This document shows, piece by piece, positions 1-12,128 of a DNA stretch of 64,000 bases. Position 1 is the first letter of the stretch; the number at the start of each line of letters is the position of its first letter. This DNA comes from Isoetes taiwanensis (taxonomy: Eukaryota; Streptophyta; Lycopodiopsida; Isoetales; Isoetaceae). The stretch spans positions 7,848,871 to 7,912,870 of the forward strand of contig JAJEKV010000010.1 in NCBI GenBank assembly GCA_021234155.1, written 5' to 3'. A model generated the notes under the pieces. It was not told the origin of the DNA. It did not search any database and saw only the letters and a list, made by a program, of their open reading frames with translations. The translations under genes were made by a program, and so were the position numbers.

Positions 1-709
1 CTATTCTGCCACAACAAGAAGATATGTCATTAGGAGGTCAAGGAGTGCAAACTTGTCTATGTATAAGATGTTGCTTGACTCTGATATTCTTCCTCCTCCT
101 AATAAGTGGCCCATTCAACTCCCTCCTCCTCAATGGCAGCAGATGTGGATTCTTTATAGATGTCTTCAGGTTAATGTGCTTGTCCACAGGTTTGATCCTA
201 AAATATCAGATCTGTGTCCAGTATGTAAGCAAAGAAGTGAGACCATTGAGCATTGCTTTTTCATGTATGGTTTAGAGATGTATAGGATTGGTTCTTCTCC
301 CTTTTATAGGTCTCACTAACAAGTCAACAAGTGCTTTTGGCAATTTATCCAAGTACCAAGACGAAGTTACAAAGCTAAGCTTTTTATTTACCAGCACGTT
401 GGTTGTTTTAGACTATCTGAAAAAGACAAAGATTGGTAATCTTCAAAGGTTTGGATGTGGCAGATGATTGTGGTTCCAATATGGTCAAGGTAGCTTTCCT
501 AAGTCTTATCATTGTTCTTCACTTGCTCCTCGTAAGAGGCGCTTGATCTTTGAGGAGTATTTTGATGTGTATTCTTATGCATAGGCAGGTTTCTTCACTC
601 AATGGGTTCATGCTTATCCTCTGAGATGTTATTCTTGTCTTTGCATCTCTACTTGTATTTGACTTTTGGTTAAATAAAGACTAACGTCCTTCAACCAAAA
701 AAAAAAAAA
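1..709 (+). mobile_element. 3' end of an L1-type LINE (truncated by window edge)
   Basis: The translated stretch at about 140-270 carries the reverse-transcriptase zinc-binding pattern found at the C-terminus of plant L1 ORF2 proteins (VNVLVHRFDP, then CPVCKQRSETIEHC). It closely resembles the minus-strand copy at 51464-52640. The frame breaks after about position 275, so this is a relic. The 3' part is untranslated and ends in a poly(A) tract at 697-709, as expected for target-primed reverse transcription. The 5' part lies outside the window. Confidence 0.75.
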
Positions 710-2143
710 CATCTCTAGTACAGTACATATGTCGCAACAAGCCAATCTGACTCCACTTCAGGCCACGATAACTTATGCAAGAAGTTGCTCCATGTGATTG
801 TATGTCCAATATGACCAACCTCGAATCTGTGCCTTTAGGACAACAAGTTTTGAAATTCCCATCAATAGATTAAGGTTGGTGATACTCGAACCCATGACCT
901 CAGGTGTGAAAAGTTTAAAATCCTACTATTAGACCATGTCCCAAAGGGCGTCACACCCATGACGATGCCATTTGAATCAATTTATGTTTATGATCTAAGA
1001 AAGAACAAGTTTTGCCAGCATGTAGCAAAGATAAAAGAAAGAGTTGCATTACCTTCAATAATAAAAATGTTGAAGAATGACCAAAAACATATAGCATTGA
1101 AAAAAAAGAGAAGCAAAACATGATTTAGGTATCGATCCATCTTGTGGACACGAAAATGTTCAAGTGAATATAAAGAACAGATCGAAAACTTTGACAAGAA
1201 AAGGACTATTTTCCTCCAAGAAAATCAAAACAGAAAATAGAGCAGACAAACAACTTGGAACTTTTTGTGCAATGTGCAAAGCCGGGGTTGTGGAGCATCC
1301 CTTTTGTTGTTGAAGCTGAGAAGGTTAGCTGGGCCCAACGATCATCCAAGTCAAGGATCGAGGAGCGGTAAGTTCTTTCCTTCCATTAGCGCTTGTCATG
1401 GATCCTGCAAAGTGGGAAGACAATGGAGGAGGGGCCAGTAGCCCATGGACAGTCGGATGGTTCCCTAACGGCATCCCATGGGAATCGATGGCAAAGGAGC
1501 CCCCCAGTAATGCCACATAATGCCACATAACACAGTGGGCATTTTCACTGGAAATGGCACACCCCTCGGATCAAACAACATAATCCATCAACCCATCTCC
1601 CAAGGGTTTGCGCTTCGGGCACCCAAAAATTTCATCCTAAACACTAAACCTTATACAAATATAACTATTTCCTAGGGTTCATTTGCTAAATTTGGAGTGT
1701 GCAACACATGTTCACGGTATAATGCATGTTATTAGTGTGGGAATGCACAGTTGAATGCATGCACACATTTCGCGGTCAAATAATTTAAAAACGAGATTCT
1801 AATCCTTGTTGGTGTATAGCATCCAAAATAAACTTGCGCTGGACAAATAGAATAAGATTTTACTTTTAATGCTCCTGCGGAAATAAGGTACTCCATCGTG
1901 CCTAAACACACAAAGATATCCAACAGCTCCCTATCGAGGTTCAACCTCTTGCCATCTGCTTGAATACAATACAATACCAAAATCATGGTTCCAACCATTG
2001 TGAGAATTACCCTCTTGCAATACTAAAGGAATTGTTGCAAATTTTAGATGCAGAGGCGAAATTGTTACAAGTTTATCTTAGTATTTAATCCTATAGTGTT
2101 GTTTATATGCAGAGGTAGTCTGGTAGTATATAAGTAGTTTGTA
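710..2143. other. Intergenic, mostly unassigned
   Basis: No convincing coding sequence on either strand. It holds the tRNA-derived SINE head at 880-945. A short open stretch near 1325-1528 shows no family I recognise. Confidence 0.4.
880..945 (-). repeat. tRNA-derived SINE head (RNA polymerase III A and B boxes)
   Basis: Read on the minus strand, 922-936 gives TGGTCTAATAGTAGG, close to the pol III A box. About 30 bases later 882-892 gives GGTTCGAGTAT, close to the B box. Stems of a functional tRNA are not preserved, so a SINE or tRNA pseudogene is more likely than a tRNA gene. Confidence 0.4.
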
Positions 2144-2280
2144 CTCGGGCGTCTTAAATATCATCCATTGTCATGTTTGAACCAAAGAAAATATATGGTG
2201 TTTTTGTGGACTTAGTGAGTGGAGTTTTTCAGATTTTACGCTGGTCCAAACGCGACCGTGGATGATATTTAAGACGTTCG
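2144..2280. mobile_element. 137-bp MITE with terminal inverted repeats and direct flanking repeat
   Basis: The left end (2144-2167) and the reverse complement of the right end (2257-2280) share CGTCTTAAATATCATCCA inside roughly 24-bp inverted repeats. GTTTGTA flanks both sides (2137-2143 and 2281-2287), a 7-bp direct repeat best read as a target-site duplication. There is no coding capacity. The size and duplication length suggest a hAT-like or similar class II non-autonomous element; the superfamily is not certain. Confidence 0.75.
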
Positions 2281-3563
2281 GTTTGTATTGGAATAGAAGG
2301 GCTTACATGCTTGTACCAACAAGAATCGCCATATCTGTACCTGCAAGAGCGAAACAACCTCGTATCTGCCATAGGTTCTTTGTTCCATTCTTGCCCTAGA
2401 GCCTCTTTTAGCATCCTTCTAATATCGGGGCTTCCAAAGGGTGCCTTAGGGACCTTGGGGAGGTCAGATGATCAAAAGCTCCCTTACAATGTTTGGGTAT
2501 TGAAGTTTCACGATAATGGAATTACACAAAATTTCAAGAGTTCATGATTGAGTAATGGAATTACACTAAATTTCAGTTCATGATTGAGAACGGAAAGATT
2601 CATAAGTCCGTTTTCGCTCTTACACCGGATTCTGGCTGGTAGAGATTCACATGTTTTTGAATGCAAGGACACCTTTACGAATGTGTAAAATATCTTTGGA
2701 GCTATCTTGAATCTGTATAATGAATTATGTGTAATGAAACCAAAATTTGAATTCAAAAACCTGCAAATATGCAGACTTAGGAAATATGTTGGTGACTTGG
2801 AAAGAATGTCTTGCCACGTCGCAGACAGAGATAGGCAGATAGAGGAGAAGGCGTGTCACTTATTTTTACGTGTATGTAAAAGAAGACATTGCATCCTTAA
2901 AAAGTGGCACGAATTAAATTAAACATTAGTTCCTAAAGCAGAGAGACGGATCAAGAGAAAATCAAATTGTTCATTCCTGTTTAAATGGAACATCTTTTTA
3001 AGCTTATTCTCTACGTACTTACAGTACTCGTCACCACTGTCCAGGTGACGACTTTGGAAATATGCCGAAGCTCATAAATAGTTCTCAAAGTATGTATGTA
3101 CACGAACTTTACAGATGTGAAGTAAGAAATCAGATGCATAGGAGATTGTGCACCATTCTATGAGCAAAGTTTCCTTCAGAGTGCCATTTCTATACATTTT
3201 TATGCCGATCTAAATCTCTCAAATAAAGACACTCTCAGAACCACAGTTATCTCCCGCATAATAAGAAAGCTGATATTATTAGAAAGGAGCTTGCATCCAT
3301 GTTTCAAGATTTACAAGGGGTGTGCATATCACAACCCCAGCTCCAATTAAATGCACGAGAACTCGACAATTGCTAAAGCATTCCACCCGACTACATGGGA
3401 GGTTAGTCATCCAATCATGACTCACCTTCTTCCATTGGTTCCAGGTGCTCATTGACTTGCTTGAGAACGTATATCATGGTGTATTTTCCCACTACTGTGG
3501 GTGGATAGCTGATAGTCTACAGAGGATGGGTAAAAGAATGTAAAGTACAAGATGGGTTAATAC
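2281..3563. other. 3' flank of the RBR gene, no gene seen
   Basis: The region next to the RBR stop codon probably includes its 3' UTR. Small open frames (for example 2707-2922 plus) have no family resemblance I can name and no splice support. Confidence 0.4.
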
Positions 3564-6500
3564 TTATCTATCAAGACGGGGGCGCTTCATAGGAGGGGAC
3601 TGTGCTGGAGTACTTGTCCATGGCCACTGTGACTAAAATTAAAACAAAATGATGATTAGAACTGCATTACTTGAATAAAAACTATGCGTACATGTTTTAT
3701 ACCCACCATAGCAACATCATTGAAGTCCAGTCTTCCAATCGTCCTGCCAGACACAAAATTTCTCCCATATTAAGCCAACTACACATTTACAGAACCATCC
3801 ACTATTCACTGTTAGCACTACCAACCTGTTGTTTAGACGATTGTTGATAGCTGTTAAATCTTTGGATGGACTTTGGTATGCATGAGTGCTCTCACCAACA
3901 CATGCATAAAGACTGCGAGAATGAGGGGATAGGAGATTGTCCACCTGCCAGCAATGTAAAACAAAGTTTACAGAATTAACCCAACACCCATTGGAAAGAA
4001 ATACCTAAACCCTTTATGCAATCAAAAAAGAGGCAGGCATACCTTAGTTGAACGAAGCGGTGAAACATAAACATTATGTTTTGCAGAAACTTTCTTAGGT
4101 GACATATCTGGAAGGGAGGGAAATGGCAAAGAAGGTTTTGGAGATGCAGGTGTATGGCCTGAACAACACAAAGACCTGATTACGTTAGAAACCTACATAC
4201 AGACAATAAAAACAGAATAACTAAGATGTCAGACATATATAGGTGGTTGCACAAAGATGTTCGACCTTCAGGTTTCTCGTCGTCTCTAGAAATGCAGCTG
4301 TTGCCCTGTGCCGAAGAAGCTGGATTTGGACCCAAGTTTACAAGTACAGCCTTAGTTGCAGGCACAAACACATCGTTGTAAAACTTGATTATATCTCCAG
4401 TTTCATGACCAGATTTTTGCTGCAGCACAAAGTAGGTGCATCAGATTCCTAAAATTCATGTCTTCAAAGATACAGATACTAATTAGTTCTCTCAATTCAT
4501 ACTCCTCCATGGCGTGGTTCAATGAACACATTGCGAAAGACATATGCCTTGCATTGTGGATGTTTTCTGTACTGGTAAATGATCTCCTTGAAAGTTAGAT
4601 TCTTGTTGTTCACCTGTAAAAATGCGAACACTCTCAAAAAAAAAGGGGGAAGCGAACACTCAATAATGCTATATATATATTATTCTAGACAAAAAACCTG
4701 ATGCATAAACCGAAGACCAACCTTACAAACACCATAAATGCTGCACAAAATGATTTGGTCAATGTGTCGTTTAAAAAAGATCCCAGTGATATGATAAAGG
4801 GCATGTTGCACTAAACGATATACTTGCTCAATGATATAAGATGATTGTTGAAGCCTTTCGCATAAGCATTTTATTCTAATAGCAGCAACCTTTGAAACCT
4901 GCCAACAAAAAGCACAATTTGGCATCTAGAACTTAAGGCAATAAGATGAAAGTGCATTTCTGAGAATACCTTCTGAAAGAAAGCATTAACGACGGCATCA
5001 GCGCATGTCTCCCCGCCACCTAGTGGACTTGGTCTTTGAGGACTATAAAAAGCACCAACCGTTGGGAGTGGTCCATAAGCTTCCATTAGAATGCTGTTTA
5101 TGAAGTTAGGATTACCTTGCAAATGCTGACTGCAATGGTGGCTGAAAACGTTTTACACAAGTAAAAGCAGAAAATGCAGATGGCCTTTCCTTTACAGGAG
5201 ACAAAAAACTTGGCAGCTTAGTTTTCTCGCCATGTTCAGATACATCGATACTGTTGGTCGCTGCAGGCTGCCTTTCAGGGGATGTACTTCCCAAGCCTTC
5301 ATCTATATAGACACAGCATGACCTCTTAAAGACAAGATAATGATAGCATACATTTTTTTGGTACAATGTTACTAAGCATTCCAAAGGTAAGACATCTACA
5401 AGTATGTACAAATATAGACAAATGTTCTATATTATATTGTAAAGAAATCTACAAAGCAACAAATGGCTCGATGGATTCAAAAATGCATCTGCAAAACACC
5501 CCCTTATACAAACATGCAATCTACAGTACCTACCCCCAAAAAACACTAGACAGATGTCCTATAAATCAATGCACCATCTTACACCCTATTTCAGCTATCG
5601 TAAGTCCTCGCATGATAGCAAGAGCAATCACCACATGAAAACTACCAAAATGGACGAACAACACACCTGAGTTTGGTGATGGTTTTGATAACTGATGTCT
5701 ACTCTGTGCACCGCTGTATGGAATCAATGCATCAAGTGATGGCATTGGGTCAGCTAACAAACCCAGTCGATTGATTTCTGGAGCCAACTTTGGTTTTGCA
5801 ACAATTAAGGAATTATACATAGAGGATCCCTTTTCCCACGCCATACTCTCCAATAAACGTTCCTCTATATTGTTTAAATGACGTTTGAGCTCTCTGGGCA
5901 AGGTTTCTTCGTTTCGCACAAAGCTTTCTATAATTTTGGTCAAGTCAAAAGCAGTTATACCAGTCGGTTCTAAAACGGCAGGGAAGGTCATTGTAACAGT
6001 TTTGTGGGAAGTTAGAACTAACTCTGCAGAGCATGCTATCATGCATCGATGAAACCTTTCATTAGTAAGAAGAGCAGTTAGATTTGTGCTATGTAACCGT
6101 TCAGATTCTTTTTTACACATAGCACATAAGACTCTATAATACAGCTTCAGTGCCTCCAGCCTTCGTTCCTCTGCCCATGAGCTATCCATCATTTCTACAC
6201 CTTCCATGCCCCCGACAATCTTGCGCTCTCCCATCCCCCGACCTGGAAAAATGCCTTCTAATAGAACTTGAGCTCTATAAGTTATATCATTGCTAATGTC
6301 ACGTTCACAGGATTTGAAAAACTGCCGCAGCTCTGCTGAGGGTTCTGGAGAAAGTGGAGCAATTACTGTTCTAAGCCACAAAGCAGTTGTCATAGCAGAA
6401 GTAACAGGTGTTGGCGGTGGCATTTTGCTACTTGGGAGATGCCCAATTTTCATAGGAGAAGAACAAGGAGATCCTGAAGAAACTTGGGAAGCCGAAAATA

Positions 6501-8629
6501 GAGACCCATTAACAGGAGAAGATGGTTTCTGAGTTTTCTGCAAAATAAATCATGTACAATATTTTAGAGCGCACAAAAATGCTAGTTTGCATCTGAAACC
6601 TTTGGGCTGTGCTACTTGCCTTTGGTGTGTCACATGAACTACTTGTGACAAAACTGTCATCGGTCATAAGAACACGCTCATCTAATCCTCCTCGACTATA
6701 ATAAGCCATCTCATAATCTTTCTCAATTATTTCCAAATTTGAAGATATTGACTTATCATCAAGGAGGCCTTCAAAATATAATAAGCCTTCTGGATATACA
6801 AAAACATAAACATCAAGAACAAGTCTACGTTTTTCTACACAAAAAAATCCACATGGACCAAGTTTATACCTGTATTAACCCCTTGGAATGTTTCTGTTGC
6901 AATGGACGGTATGGCTCCAGTAATCCCTTTAAAAATTACTCCTACCATGTTAAAAGTCTTTTCAAGCATTTTTTGGACATCTTCCTCAGACGCCTGATAT
7001 GCATTGCATACTGAGGCAACAATGTTGATCCCTTCAGGACTCCGTTTAGCTGATTAAAATACAACGTATTGTCAAGCCACATTTTCGCATTATACAATAG
7101 AACAATATCTAAACTCACCAAATTTTGTGGTATCTTCCAACGTGAAATTCCTTAAAGATACAGGCATGTGCAAAATCATGAAAACCTAGACATACAGTAG
7201 TTGTAAGATGATCCACTTCTTACAACTGATAGTAAAAATAAAGGCTTGCTTACAAGAACAGCAAGTAGACCATGGGTGCATGTAATTAAGTCAGTAAACT
7301 GATTGAGAACATGCATCCTCATTGACAAGAAAAGAAACCAGCCAAACTGCATTTGAGGTGAAAAAGATGTATCGCCGGGACTTCCACTTTCTGAATTATC
7401 AGATGAGAAAAAGAAGTCACTGTAAACTCGTTTGTAGTGGCTGCAAATCAAGGAAAAATAAAAAGATCAGATGTTAAACCCACAGCAAAATCAAAATCAT
7501 GGTACAGCATGTCATGACAGAACACCCACTAAACAAGCAAAGAAAATTACACTGATACCACTATGCCTCATGAGCACCAAATAAGGGAACATTCCACTTA
7601 CTTGAGTAAAATTATTAAATGCACGTAATTGGCTTGAGCTTCCTTAACCTGATCACAAAATCATTCAGACCAAAATCTAGAAAATATAAAGACCACATGC
7701 ATCTGTGCATATTCCATAAAGAAAATACATTTAGTAAGTATATTACCTGCAGGCGCTTTTCCCAGTCATCACCATACATGGCCTTTAAAGATGCTCCACA
7801 TCTTGCCAAAAACTGAGGAAGCTCCTTAAAGAATTCCACCACACTGCTAGGCAAAAATAGCAGTCATGGAAAAGAAAATGTATATCCGGATAAAAGATCA
7901 AATTACCTCAAATTAGTGACTTGAAGGACTTGTGAAAATGTATAGCCAGCTCCTCTTTGTTGAGTCTCTTCTTCTTCTCCACTAGGACCTTTGCTCTCCA
8001 ACATTTTCACAGCATACAGAACACAAGCACTCCACAATCGCTCTGTTTCTTCCATCTGATTCACAACAGGCTGTCCAAGGTTAGGAAAAGAAATAAATAT
8101 ACCTTACTTTATGCAAAAAATACTTACACTTCCTGTACCAATTGTACTTGTATGGGTTATGAACTGAGGCTCTGTTTCTCTAAACAGTTGCAAGGCTCGT
8201 TGAAGCTTATCCTCAACCAGATGTAAACCAATCTTCAAAAAGAATGCCATTTGATCAACACCAACTTTCGAGGAAAGCACACAAAAGAAACCATAAAAGG
8301 GATACAAAGCAATGATATCTCACCTTGCAGCGCTCTAAGAAACGATGCTCCAAGCCATCAAGAAATGTTTGTCTATCTGCACTATTTTTGAACCCTCTAA
8401 CCGAAGCAACTGTCCGACTGGCAGGAACTTCTGATTGATTTGAGGCAGCAGTGGTGCCATTTCCAAACACTTCGGGCAGGCTTGCTTCATTGCCTTTAAA
8501 TTCTGACTTTTTGGTGTTGTCCACTAGCGAGCTTTGCTCGAGTTGCTTCTCATCCTCTCTACGCCCTCCTGAGACTGATTCCACCATCACTTCGTCCTGA
8601 ATATCGGCTGTTTCGATGTCTCTAGCCAT
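3564..8629 (-). CDS. RBR: Retinoblastoma-related protein (RBR), 19 coding exons
   Basis: Plant homologue of Rb, a nuclear repressor that binds E2F and LxCxE partners to restrain G1/S entry and guide cell fate. Exons (minus, 5' to 3'): 8629-8324, 8232-8128, 8070-7907, 7846-7747, 7648-7602, 7440-7254, 7185-7119, 7049-6870, 6789-6620, 6537-5667, 5302-5116, 5042-4970, 4898-4722, 4613-4503, 4419-4266, 4158-4043, 3944-3826, 3743-3707, 3632-3564. The lengths sum to 3,240 nt in one frame (1,079 aa), usual for plant RBR. The N-terminal Rb domain lies at about 100-330, pocket A at about 485-710 ([38 protein letters not shown]) and pocket B from 820 ([15 protein letters not shown], then [17 protein letters not shown]). 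The C-terminal region has SPLRSTK and [19 protein letters not shown] set the start at the first ATG after a likely 5' UTR acceptor. All introns are GT-AG except one GC-AG. The last exon (ends KRPRLDR) is the least certain. Confidence 0.95.
6538..6619 (-). other. GC-AG intron between RBR exons 9 and 10
   Basis: The donor reads AAG|GCAAGT, the classic strong context for GC donors, and the acceptor is TTTTGCAG. Exon 10 must begin in phase 0. The nearby GT (AA|GTAGCA) would end exon 9 in phase 1 and break the pocket reading frame, so the GC donor is favoured. Confidence 0.75.
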
Positions 8630-8641
8630 TTCAACTTCTTT

Positions 8642-8985
8642 CTAGGAACCAAAACCAGCATCCATACTGAATCCACCCAGGAGTTCAAGTTTAAGAAACG
8701 ATTTTTCCCTAACGGTCAAAAGTATGTGACGCCGGAACAAAAAACACGTTCTATAGACCATTGCGCAGATCATAACAGGAAAGTCTAGGGCCAAGATGCA
8801 AACTTTAAAGCTGAATACCTGATTGCATAAGTGTAATTATCCAGAACAGAGTAATCGACTACTATCTACTTTCTAACTAAGTGGTGTCGTCAAATCTTCT
8901 AAACCGACAATAAAAAGCACGATTTTATACTCTCAAAATAACAACTTAACAAAAATCGACCGGATAAGAAAGGCATAACCCTTAC
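8642..8985 (-). other. Probable RBR 5' UTR intron
   Basis: Minus-strand donor CCG|GTAAGG (GT at 8985-8984) and acceptor TTCCTAG ending at 8642, twelve bases upstream of the RBR start codon. Both sites are good matches, but only transcript data can confirm the intron. Confidence 0.5.
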
Positions 8986-9165
8986 CGGTTGAATTATACA
9001 CAAGTGCAAAACTAGGACGATTTAGACGGAAAAACCATCACAAGCTTCGGATTTGGCTGCCGGACTTAGGTATCAAACGATCGATGGCTCTGTCTACCGA
9101 TCTGATGCGTTGTGCAGGGCAACAATCCGTGACCAGTGTCAGGGAAAGAGAGGGAAGAAACTGGA

Positions 9166-9174
9166 GGCGGGAAA
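9166..9174. promoter_or_regulatory. E2F-type site upstream of RBR
   Basis: GGCGGGAAA, whose complement TTTCCCGCC fits the plant E2F/DP consensus. It sits about 180 bp upstream of the inferred 5' UTR donor. Plant RBR genes are known E2F targets, so this fits negative feedback by RBR-E2F. A single 9-mer could also be chance. Confidence 0.55.
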
Positions 9175-11568
9175 CATCATCCATCAGTGAGACGGCTCCG
9201 GGTTGAGCCAATAACAGCAATCCACGTCGGATGAATATGAGTAAAAATATGCCACGCTGTTTACTGCCGTAGGCAAAACGGCCGTAACCTTTGTGGCTGA
9301 TCGAACGGTTCAGGTAAGATCGACAAAGAACAAAGCAAACGGCAAAGATTGCATTGAAGATAATCAATGATATACGTGGGCGCCACGTCGAAGAGCTACG
9401 TGGACTATTAGAAGGTTATGAAAGCTTTCTGTTCACGCTTCCCAACTAATAAGAAAATAGAAATAGCATCCCCGTGTTTTTTAAGGGATCTATAAATGGC
9501 GTGCCATTTGTCAAGCAAACATTGGAGAAAAAAAGTGTTATGTCTAAAAAGATGCACGTGTATGTCATTGCCCACCTCGTTTAGTGAGCTTCTTGGGTAC
9601 CATTGGGGACAAGGTTAGGTGTTCGCACATGGGCTCTATGATAGTTCGATATTAAAATATCTATGACAAGCACATGCGCCTTTTAGGGCACAAAACACTT
9701 CCCTTTCTCAGGAAACGCCATTGCATCATGTTGTTTGTCAGTTCTATCTAGTTACATTGATAAGAGTTTCCCTAGTTGTTTATGCAGTTCAGACCCTTTA
9801 TTTCAAAGCTTTCATGATACTCTTCTAATAATATCATAGCATCACACAGATCGCATGTTATTTGACAACAATTAAGGGGTCAAAATGCTCACACAGCTTC
9901 AGTGATACTCTTCATTTTTTCGATCACCCTATCTATCTACCTACCTACTAGTAGGTTCACCCTATTATGTGGTAGGTGGGTATCTGACAACATGTAAGAA
10001 ATAAAAAGCTCAGTAATAAAGAGCTTGCAGCTTCTCCGATACTCTTTCTGATCACCGTCACCAATAGTGAAGCAACATCCAATTGTGAATGATATGGTAT
10101 TTGAGTGGTCCATACTGTTTATAGATATGTCCATTTCATGGACTGATTTCGTGGACTATACTTATCCAATTTTTCTCAAGAAAAGTATTATAATACCTTA
10201 AATCAAGAGCTGCTAAATCATGCAATTGAACTAAGAAAACATTTTATTAAAGTTTCCTTGTCCATAATTCAAAAGTGGCTTCAACACAGTTGCTGGGATT
10301 ATATCTTCAAGTGGTCATGGATATGAGCCCAGCTATGTCCGCTGACGTTGTCTTAACATGATAGTCCATGATGTATATTTGTACAGTTTGTCGGCGCTTT
10401 TATCAGCATTCTTATTATTGCCACGATTTTTCCCTCGAAAACCCTTCGGGACAAGGGTTTTTTAATCTGGACAGTAATATGTCTGTTGTGCTCCTTTTTT
10501 GGGCCCCATAGGTCGATTGCTCTCTACAGATAATAAAAATCATTCATTCATTTACTATTGGCACACCCCTCTCCCCCTACAATGTGAGTCGTGTCGTAAG
10601 ATCCTAAATAGATACTAATAAATTGCTCACCGTCGGTGGTCTTTACATGTGATTGTTCACATTTTGTGTTCATTCCATGTGATTGTTTACAAACAATTGA
10701 GGAGCCCATAAATATCGAATGCCATCACTTTTAAACCATGGGTATATCCGGGTATTTAACATGTTAAAACGACTATATAGCCCTGTTGCCCCATATGGCC
10801 ATATCTTAGGTCCGAGGCCAGAGTACCCCTGTCATATTTTTCTCTTTTCTTCCTTGTCTTAGAGTGTCTTTCTACTCCGGCTTGCCGCCTCGTATGCAGG
10901 CCTGCACTAACCATCTACCCAGCTTTGCAGATCAGAAGAATTGGTCGGCGCATTGCCGGACCGGATTTGAGCTTTTTCTTCACTGCCATGGTTCGGATAG
11001 AGCCGTTTCTAGAATAAATTCTTCTCCAATTATTGGAAACTGGTTCCAATTAATTGATGCTGCTTATTTAAATATCTGATGCAATTAAAATTTGCAGATT
11101 CTAGATGTGGGCTGCCGGATTTAAGCCTTACATTATCAATATATTGCTTTTTGAAATTTAGTTTACTCATGCATCAGATGATGCAATATTGTGTGCTTTG
11201 ATTCTTGTAAATTTATATATGACATCAAAGTCATATGTGGCAGTTTGAAATGCTCATTGAGACCTCTTTGAAAATTTTTGAAAAGTGTGAAACTGATCAT
11301 TCTTTTTGTACAAAACTTTAAAGAAGAAGTTTGATGCCGATGTTGCATTTAAAGTGAAAGCATGCCAAGCTGTTGTTGAACTCCAAACCGGCTATTTCCA
11401 TATATGTTCTAGTTCTGTTCCATCGGGAAACAACTGCGTGAAGTGATTCTTCTTAACAAATGTTGCAGTCTATTCATCCTTCTTTTTAATATTTGACCAT
11501 AGGCTTGTGCAATTTTATTTTCATGTGCAAAGCCTTGGACCAAGGCGAAGATCGATAACCTTACCTAA

Positions 11569-11578
<10 letters not shown>
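9175..11578. other. Intergenic region between RBR and the L1 element
   Basis: No gene recognised. It contains the RBR promoter side, one LINE 3' tail copy (10411-10554), and a small open frame (10864-11079 plus) without family resemblance or splice support. Confidence 0.4.
10411..10554 (+). repeat. LINE 3' tail copy with stem-loop and CATT-type repeat
   Basis: The 5' arm TATTATTG (10413-10420) pairs with CAGTAATA (10472-10479), with one G:U pair. Inside are CCCTCG (10432-10437) and an apical CCC-TTCG-GG hairpin (10442-10449). A conserved block CCCATAGG follows, then TAATAAAAA and a CATT-type tandem tail. Same family as the tails at 25094, 40501, 47315 and 53791. No coding part remains. Confidence 0.7.
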
Positions 11579-11602
<24 letters not shown>

Positions 11603-12128
11603 TTGAAGGTAGGAGTATATATTTATTATTGTAGATAAAAATTTAACAAGATCCCCTTCAAGGGGTATGCCCATAGAGCTAGGTGTGGATGTACTACCGG
11701 AATACCTGCTCTTCTTCCCTGCGTGTGAGTACTATAGGAAATTATCACCGTCTTCTTCGCAGAGGCAGGTACTATAGGGTGGGCAATTCCGGTTTCCACT
11801 CACCTAAGGTTTCCAGGGCGTATTAGGTATTTAGTTACCAAGTGTGTGGATCCCACTATCATTCATGGGGGCAGAGTCTTCTCCATCTATCCATTGGAAT
11901 CTGAAGTAGCTGTAGAATCCTTCAACTTTGCCTACTCTATCTAACTTTTTATTGTACGCCACTCCCATCTTTCTATGGTGGGACAAGGCCATTAGAGCCA
12001 CCTCCATGTTAAAGAAATTCTTGAGTTTTGCCACTGAAGTAACCTGTCCCCCTAATGCCACATCACATCTGTGCCTCCACACCACCCAGAGTGCCACATT
12101 GGTCAAGGAGGCAGTAATTATACACTTA

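Noticed and set aside
880-945. Functional tRNA gene
   Set aside because: A and B boxes are present but acceptor and anticodon stems do not pair well.
9038-9367. 109-codon minus-strand frame upstream of RBR
   Set aside because: Lies in the 5' UTR/promoter zone, overlaps the E2F-like site, and has no family resemblance.
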